From: Paramacrobiotus metropolitanus
Taxonomy: Eukaryota; Tardigrada; Eutardigrada; Parachela; Macrobiotidae
NCBI RefSeq assembly: GCF_019649055.1
Contig: NW_026570330.1
Span: forward strand, 388,786-452,785
Length of the DNA stretch: 64,000 bases
Direction: 5' to 3'
The position numbers and the translations under genes are program-made. This document shows, in pieces, positions 52,370-63,078 of the stretch; positions within the stretch are counted from its first letter, which is position 1, and each line of letters begins with the position of its first letter. The notes beneath the pieces are model-generated. The model was not told the origin of the DNA, ran no database searches, and was given only the letters and a program-made list of their open reading frames with translations.

Positions 52370-52700
52370 AGGACAACTTCCTCGTCACACCCGTTGTGGA
52401 AAACACGCTACTAGCCGAAGGGCTATGGACTGACCATCTCACGGTACCGCGTGGAGACTGGGTCGAGTTTGGTTGCGAGATGGACACATCAGCATCGACA
52501 CGACGCATTATGTGTCGCCACCACGGACCTTCCTCGCTGCCGAGGCCGTACCACGGAGCAAGAAAGGGCACCGTTACGCACAGACATTGGTTAGCAACAC
52601 GAACCTCCTCGTGATCCATAATTTCACCCCGGACTTTGGTGGGGTTGGTGAAGTACCTGCCACTTTGCAATAATACTGAGTACGACATTTGTCGCATCCG
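52370..52700 (+). pseudogene. unknown gene fragment, family C copy 3
   Basis: PVVENTLLAEGLWTDHLTVP then RGDWVEFGCEMDTSASTRR matches 39484-39640. This copy keeps the longest uninterrupted family C stretch (52396-52614), going on to a His/Arg-rich tail. Function unknown. Confidence 0.45.
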
Positions 52701-53040
52701 CTGCCAATTCTCTCCGCAACGCAAGCTGGGCGCCAGTGACATCTTTGTTACCGGCCATAAGGGACTTGCCGACGCCGCTAACCGATGACACCGAGATACT
52801 CATAACCCTATTAAACTATACTAATGCATACTCTACAATAGGAAAGCCTGTGAACGTTTAGCTGATTTCGGTTGTGGACTATTACCGTTCACTTGCTATT
52901 ATTCATGAACCAATGTGTCACGTCGTACTAGGTTGTTGGAGGCAGTTCGCATCGTACGTTTCGTAGAACCCATCAGTCAAATGTAAAACAGAGCCCCAGT
53001 ACTTGTACTAATTAACGCATTAAGTACTTTCTAAGAGCAG
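52701..53040. other. no gene recognised
   Basis: Nothing identified. Confidence 0.35.
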
Positions 53041-53263
53041 CACATGGCGTGAACCTTCTTATTGGATCGCACAGAGAGTGAATTTCTTTAGTCCACAACA
53101 GAATCCGGACGAAACGCAGGTTCAGTTCGCACGCAGTCTAAAGAACAGAGTGGAAACGTGTAGATTTCGCGGCGGTAAAGTGGAGAAGAACTTGACTGCA
53201 GCCTTCGTGATAAGATTATTGACCGAAGCAACCACGAACGGGTTATACTTAATTCAGTTATAG
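53041..53263 (+). pseudogene. gypsy gag capsid fragment
   Basis: NPDETQVQFARSLKNRVETC then FRGGKVEKNLTAAFVIRLL shows the gag capsid signature: E-x4-F-x3-L-x2-R and later V-E-x3-F-x-x-G-L-like spacing. It is truncated on both sides. The protease remnant 270 bp downstream is probably from the same element. Confidence 0.5.
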
Positions 53264-53534
53264 TCGTACTAATGAACAGGTAATAACGAATATTAATTAA
53301 GAAAGTACGGGCTTCCCAAAGATCATTTGGCTCTTGACTTGCCAGTTCTTAATTTCACTACTGGTTTACGTCCTTCGTCCTTTTCGTGCTTAGAGGCAGA
53401 TAACTAAAGCAGAACCCGTTACGCTGCGACACTGACGCTGTCGGACTTTTTAAAGAATGAGCCGCACCAACTACACATCCAAAACGTGACAACCAGTACC
53501 AGCAAAATTAGTTGTTGAGAAGATGTACGTGAGA

Positions 53535-54147
53535 GCAGTTCCATCGGCACTTCATCACTGACCGGATACTGGATTTCACCTACCCTCGTCAATACGCTTA
53601 AATAGTTTCGGGTAAAAAGCTGGCCTGCAGGAACTGTGGCAAGAAAAGTCGTTTATCGCCACCTGGTGGCGGAGTGGAAAAACAGCCAGGGTCGCAGCTG
53701 CGCGGGAGACAAAGAACGTTCCTCGTGGAGAAAAGAACTGGACATCCTGCCGGTTAAATCCGCTCGATTAAATCATGTTTGGTCAAGCTAAATGGCGGTC
53801 GTAAGTGTCCCGTGTTCGATACGGGATCAAGCGTTACTATTGTCACCGCTGGCATGTATAATATGGCAACAGATCGAATCATGGTGGCTGGAACCGTACA
53901 CGAACCTGGTTTGTTAACCGACCAAAGACAAAAAGTTATTCCGCCCCTCCCGATTAACTGCAATAAATTTTTGTCAGTATCATATCGTCTTCCATTTTCA
54001 CTACTGAAGTGTACCACACGATGTTGGGCGCTCGCTCTGCGCTGTAGCACATATTTGTACGTCCTGGACATTATGGCAATTATGCGGGGTTGCGCGGCGC
54101 AAGGATGCAGACCACAGTTGACATTACGCAAGTTTTTACTTGCGTAA
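53535..54147 (+). pseudogene. gypsy nucleocapsid/retropepsin fragment
   Basis: ACRNCGK near 53625 starts a nucleocapsid knuckle. Then 53779-54147 is open, with VKLNGGRKCPVFDTGSSVTI. DTGS is the catalytic box of retroviral-type aspartic proteases, preceded by the usual hydrophobic strand. The rest of the protease (flap, second hydrophobic Gly motif) is not recognised, and no RT follows. A retropepsin would cut the gag-pol polyprotein. Confidence 0.6.
54122..54146. repeat. TTACGCAAGT hairpin
   Basis: TTACGCAAGT-TTTT-ACTTGCGTAA is a perfect hairpin, then a further inverted half GTTACGCAAGTAAAAATTACGC. It looks like nested slippage products. Confidence 0.6.
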
Positions 54148-54687
54148 TGTTACGCAAGTAAAAATTACGCAAAAAGTTACTTAATCAAGAGAATGCAACA
54201 GCGTGTATTAGTGTTACTTTCTCTGTTATTAAACCAAGTCTAGAACCAAAAACCTGCATTGATACAGCGTGCACCTGTACAAATGTACAGCAATTAGATT
54301 TACAGCGTACACAGTAAATATTTTTACATTTACGGTATTAACGGATAGTTACAAAAATTATCAAAAGTCAGAAGACATTAGCTTATCTTAAAAATCAAAC
54401 ACACTTTTCCACAATGTCCATGGCGAAATAGATAAAAATCAGAATTATTGGTCTTTCGAAAACCTTGATTTAGTGGAATATCTACAGTGACCTGCGGCAT
54501 CCGTAGGTCACAGCCATTAGCAAGTACAAGACTTAGTATCGCTTGTGTTAATGGTGTAGTGTAGAAATGTTGTACTGCGTTACTACAAGAAAAAGTTTAC
54601 GTGCACACTTACGCAATAAGCCAATCGTGAAAATTAATATCGAAACTTCAGTCTTAAGAAATTGCGGATTTTTATATATTGCTGTGA

Positions 54688-54703
54688 CATTGCCATAGCA
54701 GCC
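54688..54703 (+). promoter_or_regulatory. RFX-type X-box, mutated
   Basis: CATTGCCATAGCAGCC, with CGCGGTCCGC following. It lies 305 bases before the stem element. Confidence 0.4.
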
Positions 54704-54992
54704 GCGGTCCGCTTTTCGAATCAACCGCTAAACACGTACGTGCAGCACAGTATTGTACTTGTTATTAATAATTGCAGTATTATTAAGCACTTGGTTGTGC
54801 ATAAATTACGAGTGCGAGAAAAGGTTTTGTGTAACAGCACTTTCTATGCAAGTGAAATAACGGCGGCATGCTATTAAAGTTATGACTTTTTACTATGTAC
54901 AATACGGCCAAAACCAGCACGACAAAGCAAATAATTTTTTGTACTCCTGTTAGTAACAAAATTATGAAATGGAGAAGCAGCACTGCCTAACC

Positions 54993-55056
54993 TTTCTCAT
55001 TAAAGACCGTCGATAAGATGACTGCTCAGTCGTCAATAACGGGGTCGAAAACGGGA
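54993..55056 (+). other. three-stem structured element, copy 8
   Basis: The outer stem has mismatches (CTCATT/AACGGG region), the middle is GACC/GGTC, the inner GATGA/TCGTC with one G-U pair. It is the least stable copy. Confidence 0.5.
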
Positions 55057-55361
55057 CTGGTCAAACAAGGCAGGAGCAGTGATATAACTTGAGGCATTGG
55101 AACTGTTTCGTATAATCAGTTTCAATTCGAATCAAAGCTATGTGTCGACCGGCTGGTGACACATTTCAATTTAAAATGTATGCATATTCAAAACTTTGAT
55201 AGGTATAACAATAATATTGTGTTATTCTAATAAATTTTAAAATATTTGCTGGATATTAATAGTTTCATTTCTCTTGCGTTTTCTACCGGCATCCGTTTTG
55301 CAATTCTCTATAAATGTCGAAAGCCGACGAAAGGTAACCAAGACGATGCGATCTAGCTGAA

Positions 55362-55440
55362 ACTTATAATTAATCCCGACGAATGGCGGAACTGGAAAGA
55401 AAAGTTCGAAAACTTCGTAGAGCGGACCAAAATGCCGAAA
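55362..55440 (+). pseudogene. gag N-terminal scrap
   Basis: INPDEWRNWKEKFENFVERT fits the gag-start pattern shared by the copies at 5.8, 6.96, 9.1 and 57.5 kb (N-P-[DE]..W..[WK]..F). Only about 26 residues are open before the flanks diverge. Confidence 0.4.
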
Positions 55441-57440
55441 GGGAACAGCGCACTGCCTTCTCCGCGTTTTTACGGAAGCCCTCGCCCGCGTAGACACCAT
55501 TTCTAAATTTTCCGCGGTTAGAAGTTACCCTAATTTTTCAAACCGAGCGTGGCGTAACGTACGGGGCACTAATGTTAGAACTGGTTGCTACACCCGCCGT
55601 GAGCATCCAAGCGGCCCACCCGCCCCTCGACCTAAGGAAAAAGACCGATAACCTGATCCGTTTTATGTGGCAGGAAGACACCGACATCACATACAATAAG
55701 GTTCCAGACAACTACAGGTACATATCCTGTTAACAAATAACAGCTACCCGTTGGGGGCTTTATTCGACATCAGTCAGTTCACAGATCAGATGGGGCCAGC
55801 GCAGGTTTACACTACTTTAAATGATCAAAATTTAAAAATGAAAAAAAATTCATCTACGGTCTACGAATACGTAAGCTTCGAAGATGGCGCCACAGGAATC
55901 CAGAACTACCGGAAGGGTACAAAAGGCGCCGGCGACCAATGGGTGATGTTTTGAAAGAGGGACAGCCGTTTGTTTATTGACCCGGCGCTGCCGGCGAGAC
56001 CCTCATGCAGTACCACCTATATCAGCACCACTGATCAAGAAAGTGTTGAGATCATCCGGAATCAGATGCATGGACACCGGAATTTTGTTTGAGCGCATGC
56101 AGCAGCAAAGGGATGGTCATAATTGGACTTTCCGCGGTTGCATTAGCTGCGGAACTTATTAACAAAAAAAACACATTCTAATCACATTCTGTTCGTGAGG
56201 TTTTCCTGTCTGCCAGCACCCAACAGTCGCGATCCTTGCTGCGCTCCACGCCCAACCGGACCGAATTGGCAAGCACAGCACCGCGGTGTTTGCGTGCAGG
56301 AGCCGGTGAAGGTCTCAGTTATGAGCCAAGTGCGCATAAAAACTCATACATAAAAACTCACGCTATAATATTGTCACGACTGGAAGGTGGCGGTAATATC
56401 TTTAATGTATTGCCACGGAGGGCGCGAAAAACAAACCAGATGTCACTAAAGTGATATCATTGGCATACTGCGGCTGCAGTTGCCATTTTGCACACACTGA
56501 ACACAAAGGTCACCACAGAACTAGTAAACTGCACACTGCGGCACCAGTATAACAATACAGTAAAATTATATGAATATTGTCAAGCATACGCGAAAGTAAG
56601 AAAAAATTTACTTATTCTCTGCATTGATTTCGAACAAGCAGCATAAAAGCTGTTCAGTAACAGAGGAGAGAAAGTTAGACAAAGGACCTCAATGTTTAAA
56701 TGCACAACCGGGCAACTGGTCACCTCTCGATGGAAAGAATGGTGTATTCGTGTATTTGGGCTTTATGTTTTATCAGTACCGTTGCTTTCGGCATAACTTA
56801 CTGAAAAATCGTTGAAAAGATTTTATTACGCGGTGGACGGGATGTATGGCAGTTCACTGTGGGCGCCGGGAAGGCTCAACTACCGGGCAAGGTTATACGA
56901 AATTCTGGAAATCCACTACAAATGCAACGGATAAATGTTTTGAACGCACGGAAGTCTGCGGGGATGAGTGCCAAATGGCTTTATAACTATAACGGGAGGA
57001 AGTTCAGTCTTGCTAGAAATACTGCGGGTTTAAAACGAAAAAGCGAGAAATACTAGTATTTGTACATGCTTGTCTGCTTAACAAGATTATTGTTCCGTTG
57101 GTTTCAGTTGTGAGTGCGGAGTTTGCGGACCAACCATGGTGGAAGCATATCATAAGTAGTGATGTGCTACTAAATAAAACTAAATAAATGCTGTTTAATT
57201 ATAATTTATAATCTTTGGTCGCGCGGTAGTAAACACGGGATAAAAATGGTACGGTTGGATTATGTACAACACGCATATGATGGACGCCGTCGAACATAGC
57301 AACCAAAATTTCTACTCTAGTTATGCCCCTTGCTGCCTGAGGTGTCTGTGCTTCTTCGGTAACCGTAGGGTTCTTTTATACACAGGCTCACAGCTGATAT
57401 GATGACGTAAGTTCGTCTTTGATTAATTTCATTATGGCGA
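55441..57440. other. no gene recognised
   Basis: ORFs of 61-72 codons (55751-55954, 55977-56162, 56236-56454, 56859-57056) lack motifs. The first (MGALFDISQFTDQMGPAQVY start) has gene-like composition. No repeat was matched. Confidence 0.35.
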
Positions 57441-57449
57441 TGTTCAAAA

Positions 57450-57840
57450 CCGCACCATTCTCCGGCTTAATCCTGATTCGGTGCACTGGGATATTTTAAA
57501 GGATGGCCTTCAAGATTACTTCGAATTTGTCGACATACCTGTGCAGAAGCGAATGGAATGGCTGCTTAATCGTTGGGGTTCCGGTCGCTGGAAATGCTGG
57601 CTGCAATGTGCGGACCCCCGGTCATCACGGGTGCATCGCATCTATGCCTAACGAAGGCACCCTGTTGTACCAGCCTTAATTTAGCCCGCCATTGCCAATC
57701 TTGGGAGCGAAAAATCACCAGCCATCGAACAGCAAACAATCTGGTATCGAGATGCTGTTCCCACTTTGGTTATTCCATTTCGACGGAGCGTGCTTAATTT
57801 TCTTGCTTCTGATTGTCGCCTGATAAAAGCACTGCTGCGT
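57450..57840 (+). pseudogene. gag N-terminal fragment related to the 9.1-kb gag
   Basis: LRLNPDSVHWDILKDGLQDY and FEFVDIPVQKRMEWLLNRWG closely follow the minus-strand gag at 9.1 kb (LRFNPESMQWDMWKENLHSY, IEFADIPVEKQKGLLLNSLE). A frameshift then leads to LEMLAAMCGPPVITGASHL, matching FEMLVSMCRPTAIT. So the two elements belong to one family; this copy is older. Confidence 0.65.
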
Positions 57841-57982
57841 GTTGGATAAAAAGTACAAATTACTTTAATTCTTTAATTATAAAGTGTGATATGGCGGTAT
57901 TACTTCACGTGAGTGTTGCAACTTGCAACATACACCCGCAGTAAATGGAGGTAAGTAGCTACGCTTACCAGGGGCTGCACAG

Positions 57983-58318
57983 ATGCCAGCCACGCCAAAA
58001 GTGGTAAGTACAGTACCACCAGTAACCGTAAGCATTCCCTTCAAACCACCATTACCAGCGGTTGGGCAAGAAACGGCTATGCCAAAGGAAGTAAGTATCA
58101 TGCCAACGGTGGCCAGCCCACTGAAACCGTTATTGGCCGTGCAAGAGAAAAAAACGGAGCAGAAAGCAGTAGAGGTGAAACCGCTACCAGCTCCCGCTGA
58201 ACAGTCGGCCGCCGTTTCCAAAGGGAAGAAACAACGAGTGCGTACGAAGATACCAGAAACCGGAAATGAGCCGACCGAGCGCCGCTATCCGAGGCGAGAC
58301 CGTAGAGAAACCGTTTGA
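57983..58318 (+). pseudogene. Pro/Val/Lys-rich tail, possible pol C-terminus
   Basis: A 111-residue ORF made of imperfect PxVS/PxKP repeats (TPKVVSTVPPVTVSIPFKPP), ending ERRYPRRDRRETV. Basic RR-x-RR ends of this type are common after the integrase of gypsy elements, but no integrase precedes it here. The assignment is weak; it could equally be a low-complexity host exon. Confidence 0.3.
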
Positions 58319-58559
58319 TACGGCTAGCAGAGAAGTTGTAAGTCGAAAATCCCGAGAATAATTAACAGTGGTACTACAAGCAACTACTTATGTCGGGTAG
58401 CAACTTCCGGTCAAAGAAAAACATTGGTCGTATAGGAACATGTGGAGACTTTAGATTAATGGAAAAGTTCGTACAAACACAAAACTTTATTCAGTTTGCG
58501 CATTTTGGCTGGGTAGAGTTGGTGAAAGTTCATCATGCCGCGACTAGAGAGAAAGCAGA

Positions 58560-58933
58560 TAACCTTTGGTTATGCTAATTCTCCCTACCATCGTAGGGAC
58601 CCTCGCCGATGTTATGGGTGTGGCTCTCTGGGCCATATCTAACGATACTGCGGACGATTCAACACCAATGATGACTGGCGGCGCACGCCACCCACCACAG
58701 TGACGCTTCCACCTGAATCGCCTAAGCAAGAAATCGTGCAGATGAAGGCTTCCCGGAGCGGAAATCGCTAACCAGGCGGGCGGTAACGAGCCAGTGGCGG
58801 CGGTCGCCGACATCGTGGCCCACGTCGCCGGGTTGGGAACGCAGTTGCGGAGATTCAGCGTGACGATGACTATGATTAGTAATGCGATAATGACGAAGCG
58901 GAATTTCGTGGCGCTGAAGAGAAGTTAGCTTAT
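58560..58933 (+). pseudogene. zinc-knuckle (CCHC) pseudogene
   Basis: The frame reads RRDPRRCYGCGSLGHI, a stop, then RYCGRFNTNDDW. This is a CX2CX4HX4C knuckle with a TAA inside its last spacer. It goes on with TPPTTVTLPPESPKQEIVQM and an acidic end. It is probably the nucleocapsid part of a gag element, with further stops downstream. Confidence 0.6.
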
Positions 58934-59686
58934 TAAAAAATTTTTATTATTATTATTTACTGTATTAATATGGATGTATTTCTTCATTTTATTAAGTAAT
59001 TAATATTAGTAAAATTTATGCTATTATAAATTTAAGGGAGGTTTGGTGTATTGTGAAATGCGCGCGTTAGAGGTCATTGATATTAATCATAGTATTAATA
59101 TAATATTGTGACATTGATGCGTAGCAACATATTTATGCTGTCTCTATGGAACGAAGGGATGATGATCAGTCTGCTGCGAGTAAATATGAAATAGATCTGC
59201 ATTCTATAAAAAAGGACTCGTCAGTACTTTACATACTGTACACAGAATACACACATGTACTACAGTTTTTGTTTTACATCTGACTACATGGGAATTGTTG
59301 AAAATACTCAGCAAAAGCAAGAAAAAGCGTTCACCGGCCGAACAAAGTTTATGATTTGCTCGGACAGCTAGGCACCACAATGTTTTCCAACGATTTCTCT
59401 AAATTTTTAAAAAAATTCACAATTTTAATACAGACATCTACTTTCGCAAATTACGACCTAAAAAGAGTCAATAAAAATTTCCGGTATGATGCCACCGAGG
59501 ATACGAATATCTACATTACGAAGAAAAAGAAATACCGATCATCATTTTATAAACACAGCCAAGAAATCATCCTTGTGTAAATTTTCCGACACCACAAATT
59601 CTAACACAAGAGCGGAACCCCAAAGTGAAGTTTTACGTACTATTAAACCATTATTAAAATTTTAATAAAATTCACTTCCTGTTTAC
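58934..59686. other. AT-rich spacer before the LTR
   Basis: A 74-residue ORF (59356-59580, Lys/Asn/Phe-rich) follows the base composition and is not called. Nothing else was seen. Confidence 0.45.
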
Positions 59687-60122
59687 TGTCAGAGGCACAT
59701 GACTGCGCCTGGTGCATACGGCCCACCATGGACGTATTTGCACTCATGCTTGCCATATCGCCTCTCTCGCTGTACGTACGTGTGCTGCTGCACTGCACTC
59801 ACATCCGCTGAAGCGGATATACGCGGCGCACACACTGAGCATACTTGCTCTCTCGTCCCTCTCTCGCAGTATGACTCAGCGTTCATACGCTCGCGTTGGA
59901 TTGAGTCCAGTCTGCGCATCATCACACAGCTGATGGCACACAGCACGTGCTTGCCGCCAGTTGCTTCTTTCACGCCTTGACGAACGCTCAAGAGCTCTTC
60001 TAGCATTCACTTGCTTGTTAGCCATCAGTGCTTTGTTCTTGCATTCCCTGCTATTACGCAGCATTGTTCCTTTATTTGTACAATAAAGCACACTCGTGAT
60101 CTCCTCGCGCTTGCCTGTTACA
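59687..60122 (+). repeat. 5' LTR of a second LTR retrotransposon
   Basis: 436 bp beginning TGTCAGAGG and ending CCTGTTACA (TGT..ACA ends), directly followed by a TGG-type PBS. AATAAA at 60082 sits 40 bases before its end, as in many LTRs. It is GC-richer than the flank. The other LTR lies outside the window, so the start is inferred from the TG/CA rule. Confidence 0.65.
60082..60087 (+). terminator. LTR poly(A) signal
   Basis: AATAAA within the LTR, in the context TTTGTACAATAAAGCACAC. Confidence 0.55.
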
Positions 60123-60138
60123 TGGTAAGCAGAATCGT
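60123..60138 (+). other. primer binding site candidate
   Basis: TGGTAAGCAGAATCGT begins at the base after the LTR CA end. TGG fits a tRNA CCA end. The tRNA is not assigned. Confidence 0.5.
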
Positions 60139-61435
60139 TTGGTTTTCTTTCAACGGACCCTTTGAGGAGACGGTGAAGGCTCAATTTACGGAGAACTCGT
60201 GAGGAACCTGAAAGTCACTGCCAGATAGATTGCTGAAGCAATCTCTGCCCTTGACTTTGATCGGATTGATCGCATCGTCTTACAGCTGAGGAAAACGAGG
60301 ATCACTGAAGTGATTCTTGCCCAGCTGGTGAGCACAGTTCCTTGGTCTCTTCCACATTGAAGAGCGGAATCTCAGTTTCCCGAACGTACGGACATTTTCT
60401 TCTCCCAACTGACGGATCAGACTCGAACGAGAGTCTACAGCGCGATAGGATTACTCAAACAATACGGGGACCTTCGCTTTGAACAGCGACCCGCAACTTT
60501 AACAGCGGATTTCAGCACGGAAACGACGGATTTCCGACCTCGGACGGAGGAAATCGAGCGGAACCGACACCGACACCGACACTGGTAAAGTAACGGTTCT
60601 AGGTCGATTTAAGCCGAAACTAGGTCGGCATTTCACTTTTCAACGGTAGAAAACTATTTCTAGCCGTAAAATTTAACTTTTTAACGGTCGAAAAGTAATT
60701 TCTGACGGAGAAACCGACTCGGAATTTTGCTTCTGGTCGAGAACCGACCTGCTAGGTCAACGAACCTGTCTAGACAGTTAGACAAAGGCTAACCGGCAAC
60801 AGGTCGGAAATTCTCTTCATTTTGATTTCTAACGGTGTTTCGACCACCAGGAAATTTCCTTAATTAATAAAATTAATTTCTAACGGTCAAAAACTTCAAA
60901 ACCCGACTAGATAAACTTTCTAGCCGACCTAAAATAATTTGTTTTTCTCGCGGGAAATAGCGCGAAAATCCTCGAACTTCCTTGTGACGTCATAACGACC
61001 GCTTATCAGTACTTAAGAGGCAGCCAATCAGCGTGCAGGGGAAAGTTCCCATAGCCTAACATAGGCGTGATTCATCGTTTTTTGCAAATTTTGCACGCGG
61101 CTCGCATTCTGTGACGTAGGCAGAAGTGCAAGACCACTTAACCTGTTACGTCACACTGGTCAGCACAGTAACATAGGACGTACTACACCGTACTACTATT
61201 ACATACTGTACTGTACCATTGTACTGTATATTAATACCCTGTGTACTGAGTCATCAACAGACACATCAACAACAACAACAACATCTCACCGGACGTTTCT
61301 GACCCTCGGAAGTTCCTGAACCAAAAAGACGTTCCTGATTTTGACGAACACCTTCACATAGAAGATTGTTCGACTTTCTTTTTCTAACTGACTAAACTAT
61401 TAAGGCTCCACCAGAGCCGACCTGACTTGACAACA
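60139..61435 (+). other. long retroelement leader
   Basis: About 1.3 kb between PBS and the first gag-like ATG, with no long ORF. Near 60590-60950 it contains repeated AACGGTCGAAAA / TTTCTAGCCG motifs and AGGTCGG / CCGACCT palindromes, which continue into the coding part. It may hold packaging or translation signals. Confidence 0.45.
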
Positions 61436-62632
61436 ATGTCGAATCCCCGAGAAGATCAGTACGCGAGAAAGTTCAACACGGACTATTCTCGGCGTGCGAA
61501 CATGACCGGGAAGTATTCACTTCGATACGCCGGTCAAGACAAAAGTCAGCCGTCCTCCACCGACTCGACTAAGTCGGCCGAGGCAAAGGAGAGACGCAAC
61601 GAACGCATCCTCCTTGCCGACTCGAATCCAACTTCGGATGACAGTTTCGAGGACGCCCGGGATAAAACATTCCTGGAGGCCCCCGCTGACACAGCAGCCC
61701 CGTCCCACCCGACCAAGGGGGATGTGGAACAGCCGCGAGCCGAGACCACATTGTCTCATACCGACCTGGAGTCGAGCTCACACAGAGCTCAAGGCTCGGT
61801 AGCCACAAAGACAACCGAGCTCGGACGGCATTCACCCAACAGGACGGAAAAGGTGCCGAAGCCGACTTCGCCCAACATGGACGCTCCGACTAACCAAGTC
61901 GGAAGGAAATCGCCGACCACACAGGCCGAGCGAACATCTCCGACTAAGCAAGTCGGTGAACAACAACCTACGGTGGCCGACCAACAAATGGTCGACCAGC
62001 CGCCGGCAAAAGAAGTCGGTTAACAGCAGGCCGACCTGCCACAAACTCACGGGACCGAACAACCGACTTCGACCGGAATGGATAAGCCGACAACAGAAGT
62101 CGGCAATGACCAACCGACCACACAGGTCGGAAGGATTTCACCGACCTCGAAAGTCGGAGAAAAGGAAGTCGGCAACAAGCAACCGACTTCCCTGGAACGG
62201 CAACCAACCGACACAAAGTCGGATGCGGCCGTCCAGCCGACTAAAATACCAACCAGAACGGAAGATTCCGAGGTACCGCCACGAAGCGGCCCTCGTCCAG
62301 CTGGATCGCCGACCAGCATACCAGCACCCAATGAAAGGGTTATTTCACCGTTGAGCCGACCCTCGCCAACCGGAAGCGAGTCGATTCGAGTAACCGAACC
62401 TCAACAAACGGCGAAGCCGACCAAGGCGACACAAAGTCGACCAGTCGATCTGAAGATCCGACCATCACCATTAATGTTCGAACCTGGCGAACTTGGTAGT
62501 GAAAGAACCCCGACACCGAACGATGAAGTCTTTGACACAACAAAGGTGTCAAGACCGAACAGTGCGGACGGATTCTTCACAACACCGGTGAAGTCCAACC
62601 AGGACGACTCACCTACCAGGCCAGTACACTGA
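61436..62632 (+). pseudogene. gag-like disordered N-terminal ORF with in-frame stop
   Basis: The frame is open for 398 codons except one TAA at 62021-62023. The start (MSNPREDQYARKFNTDYSRR) is basic; the rest is Thr/Pro/Ser-rich and low in hydrophobics, so it is probably disordered. From residue about 145 the motif PT-x-x-VG recurs (PTNQVG, PTKQVG, PTTEVG, PTTQVG). At DNA level this is CCGAC-N7-GTCGG, a palindromic unit. Position after LTR, PBS and leader makes this the first ORF of the element. Long disordered N-terminal extensions occur in some gypsy gags. No database support was possible. Confidence 0.55.
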
Positions 62633-62733
62633 ATATACGGCCGAGAAGTGGATAGCGGCAACACCGCCCGAAAGGATCGTAGACGTCGACCTACTCCGCT
62701 CGAGATGCCGTAGACTGATCACCTCAGATCGCT

Positions 62734-62955
62734 TTGGCAGACAGAATTATCGACTCGGCGGGAAAATCGCTCCGAAACTCGGAAGATACCCATCGGCTCG
62801 AACGAAGCAAATGGGAACGCGAAATGGCCGACGCCAACAAAGGCATCGCCATCCAACAACGCGAGATCGATCGGCTCAATGCCATACTGAAGCGTACCGA
62901 CCAACCGTGTCGGCATGACATCGACGAAGAAGCTACTACACTCATGGCATGTTGA
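62734..62955 (+). pseudogene. coiled-coil fragment of the gag-like protein
   Basis: MADRIIDSAGKSLRNSEDTH then WEREMADANKGIAIQQREID shows a heptad-like pattern in a different frame from the preceding ORF. It is broken again at 62955. Together with the next frame it looks like one coiled-coil protein split by at least two frameshifts. Confidence 0.45.
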
Positions 62956-63078
62956 TCGATCTGATGGATGCGGTTCACGAGCTGAACTGAGAACTCGCCG
63001 AAGCGAACAAAGCGCTCGAAGAAGCCCAAAAAAGACCTGGCCGACGTACAAACCGCACTGGTCGAGTCCGAGCAGTAG

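Larger units (their letters stand above)
54250..55080 (+). repeat. large degenerate repeat unit, copy 8
   Basis: CATTAGCTTATCTTAAAAAT (54375), X-box 54688, stem element 54993. Left-end and right-hand blocks are absent. Confidence 0.6.

Noticed and set aside
13450-54400. Spliced-leader RNA gene repeats
   Set aside because: The antisense CAG|GTAAGC donor suggested it, but no Sm site or conserved short exon was found, and the units are far longer and more variable than SL arrays.
14456-55056. Twister, hammerhead or SECIS identity for the stem element
   Set aside because: The required conserved bases of these classes (for example the hammerhead CUGAUGA/GAAA core or the SECIS UGA/GA quartet) are absent.
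59699-60184. ORFs of 73-105 codons on both strands in 59.7-60.2 kb
   Set aside because: They lie within the proposed LTR, are Cys/Ser/His-rich or Arg-rich by composition, and have no motif.
61517-62664. Antisense ORFs of up to 94 codons
   Set aside because: Shadows of the stop-poor, repeat-rich gag-like frame.
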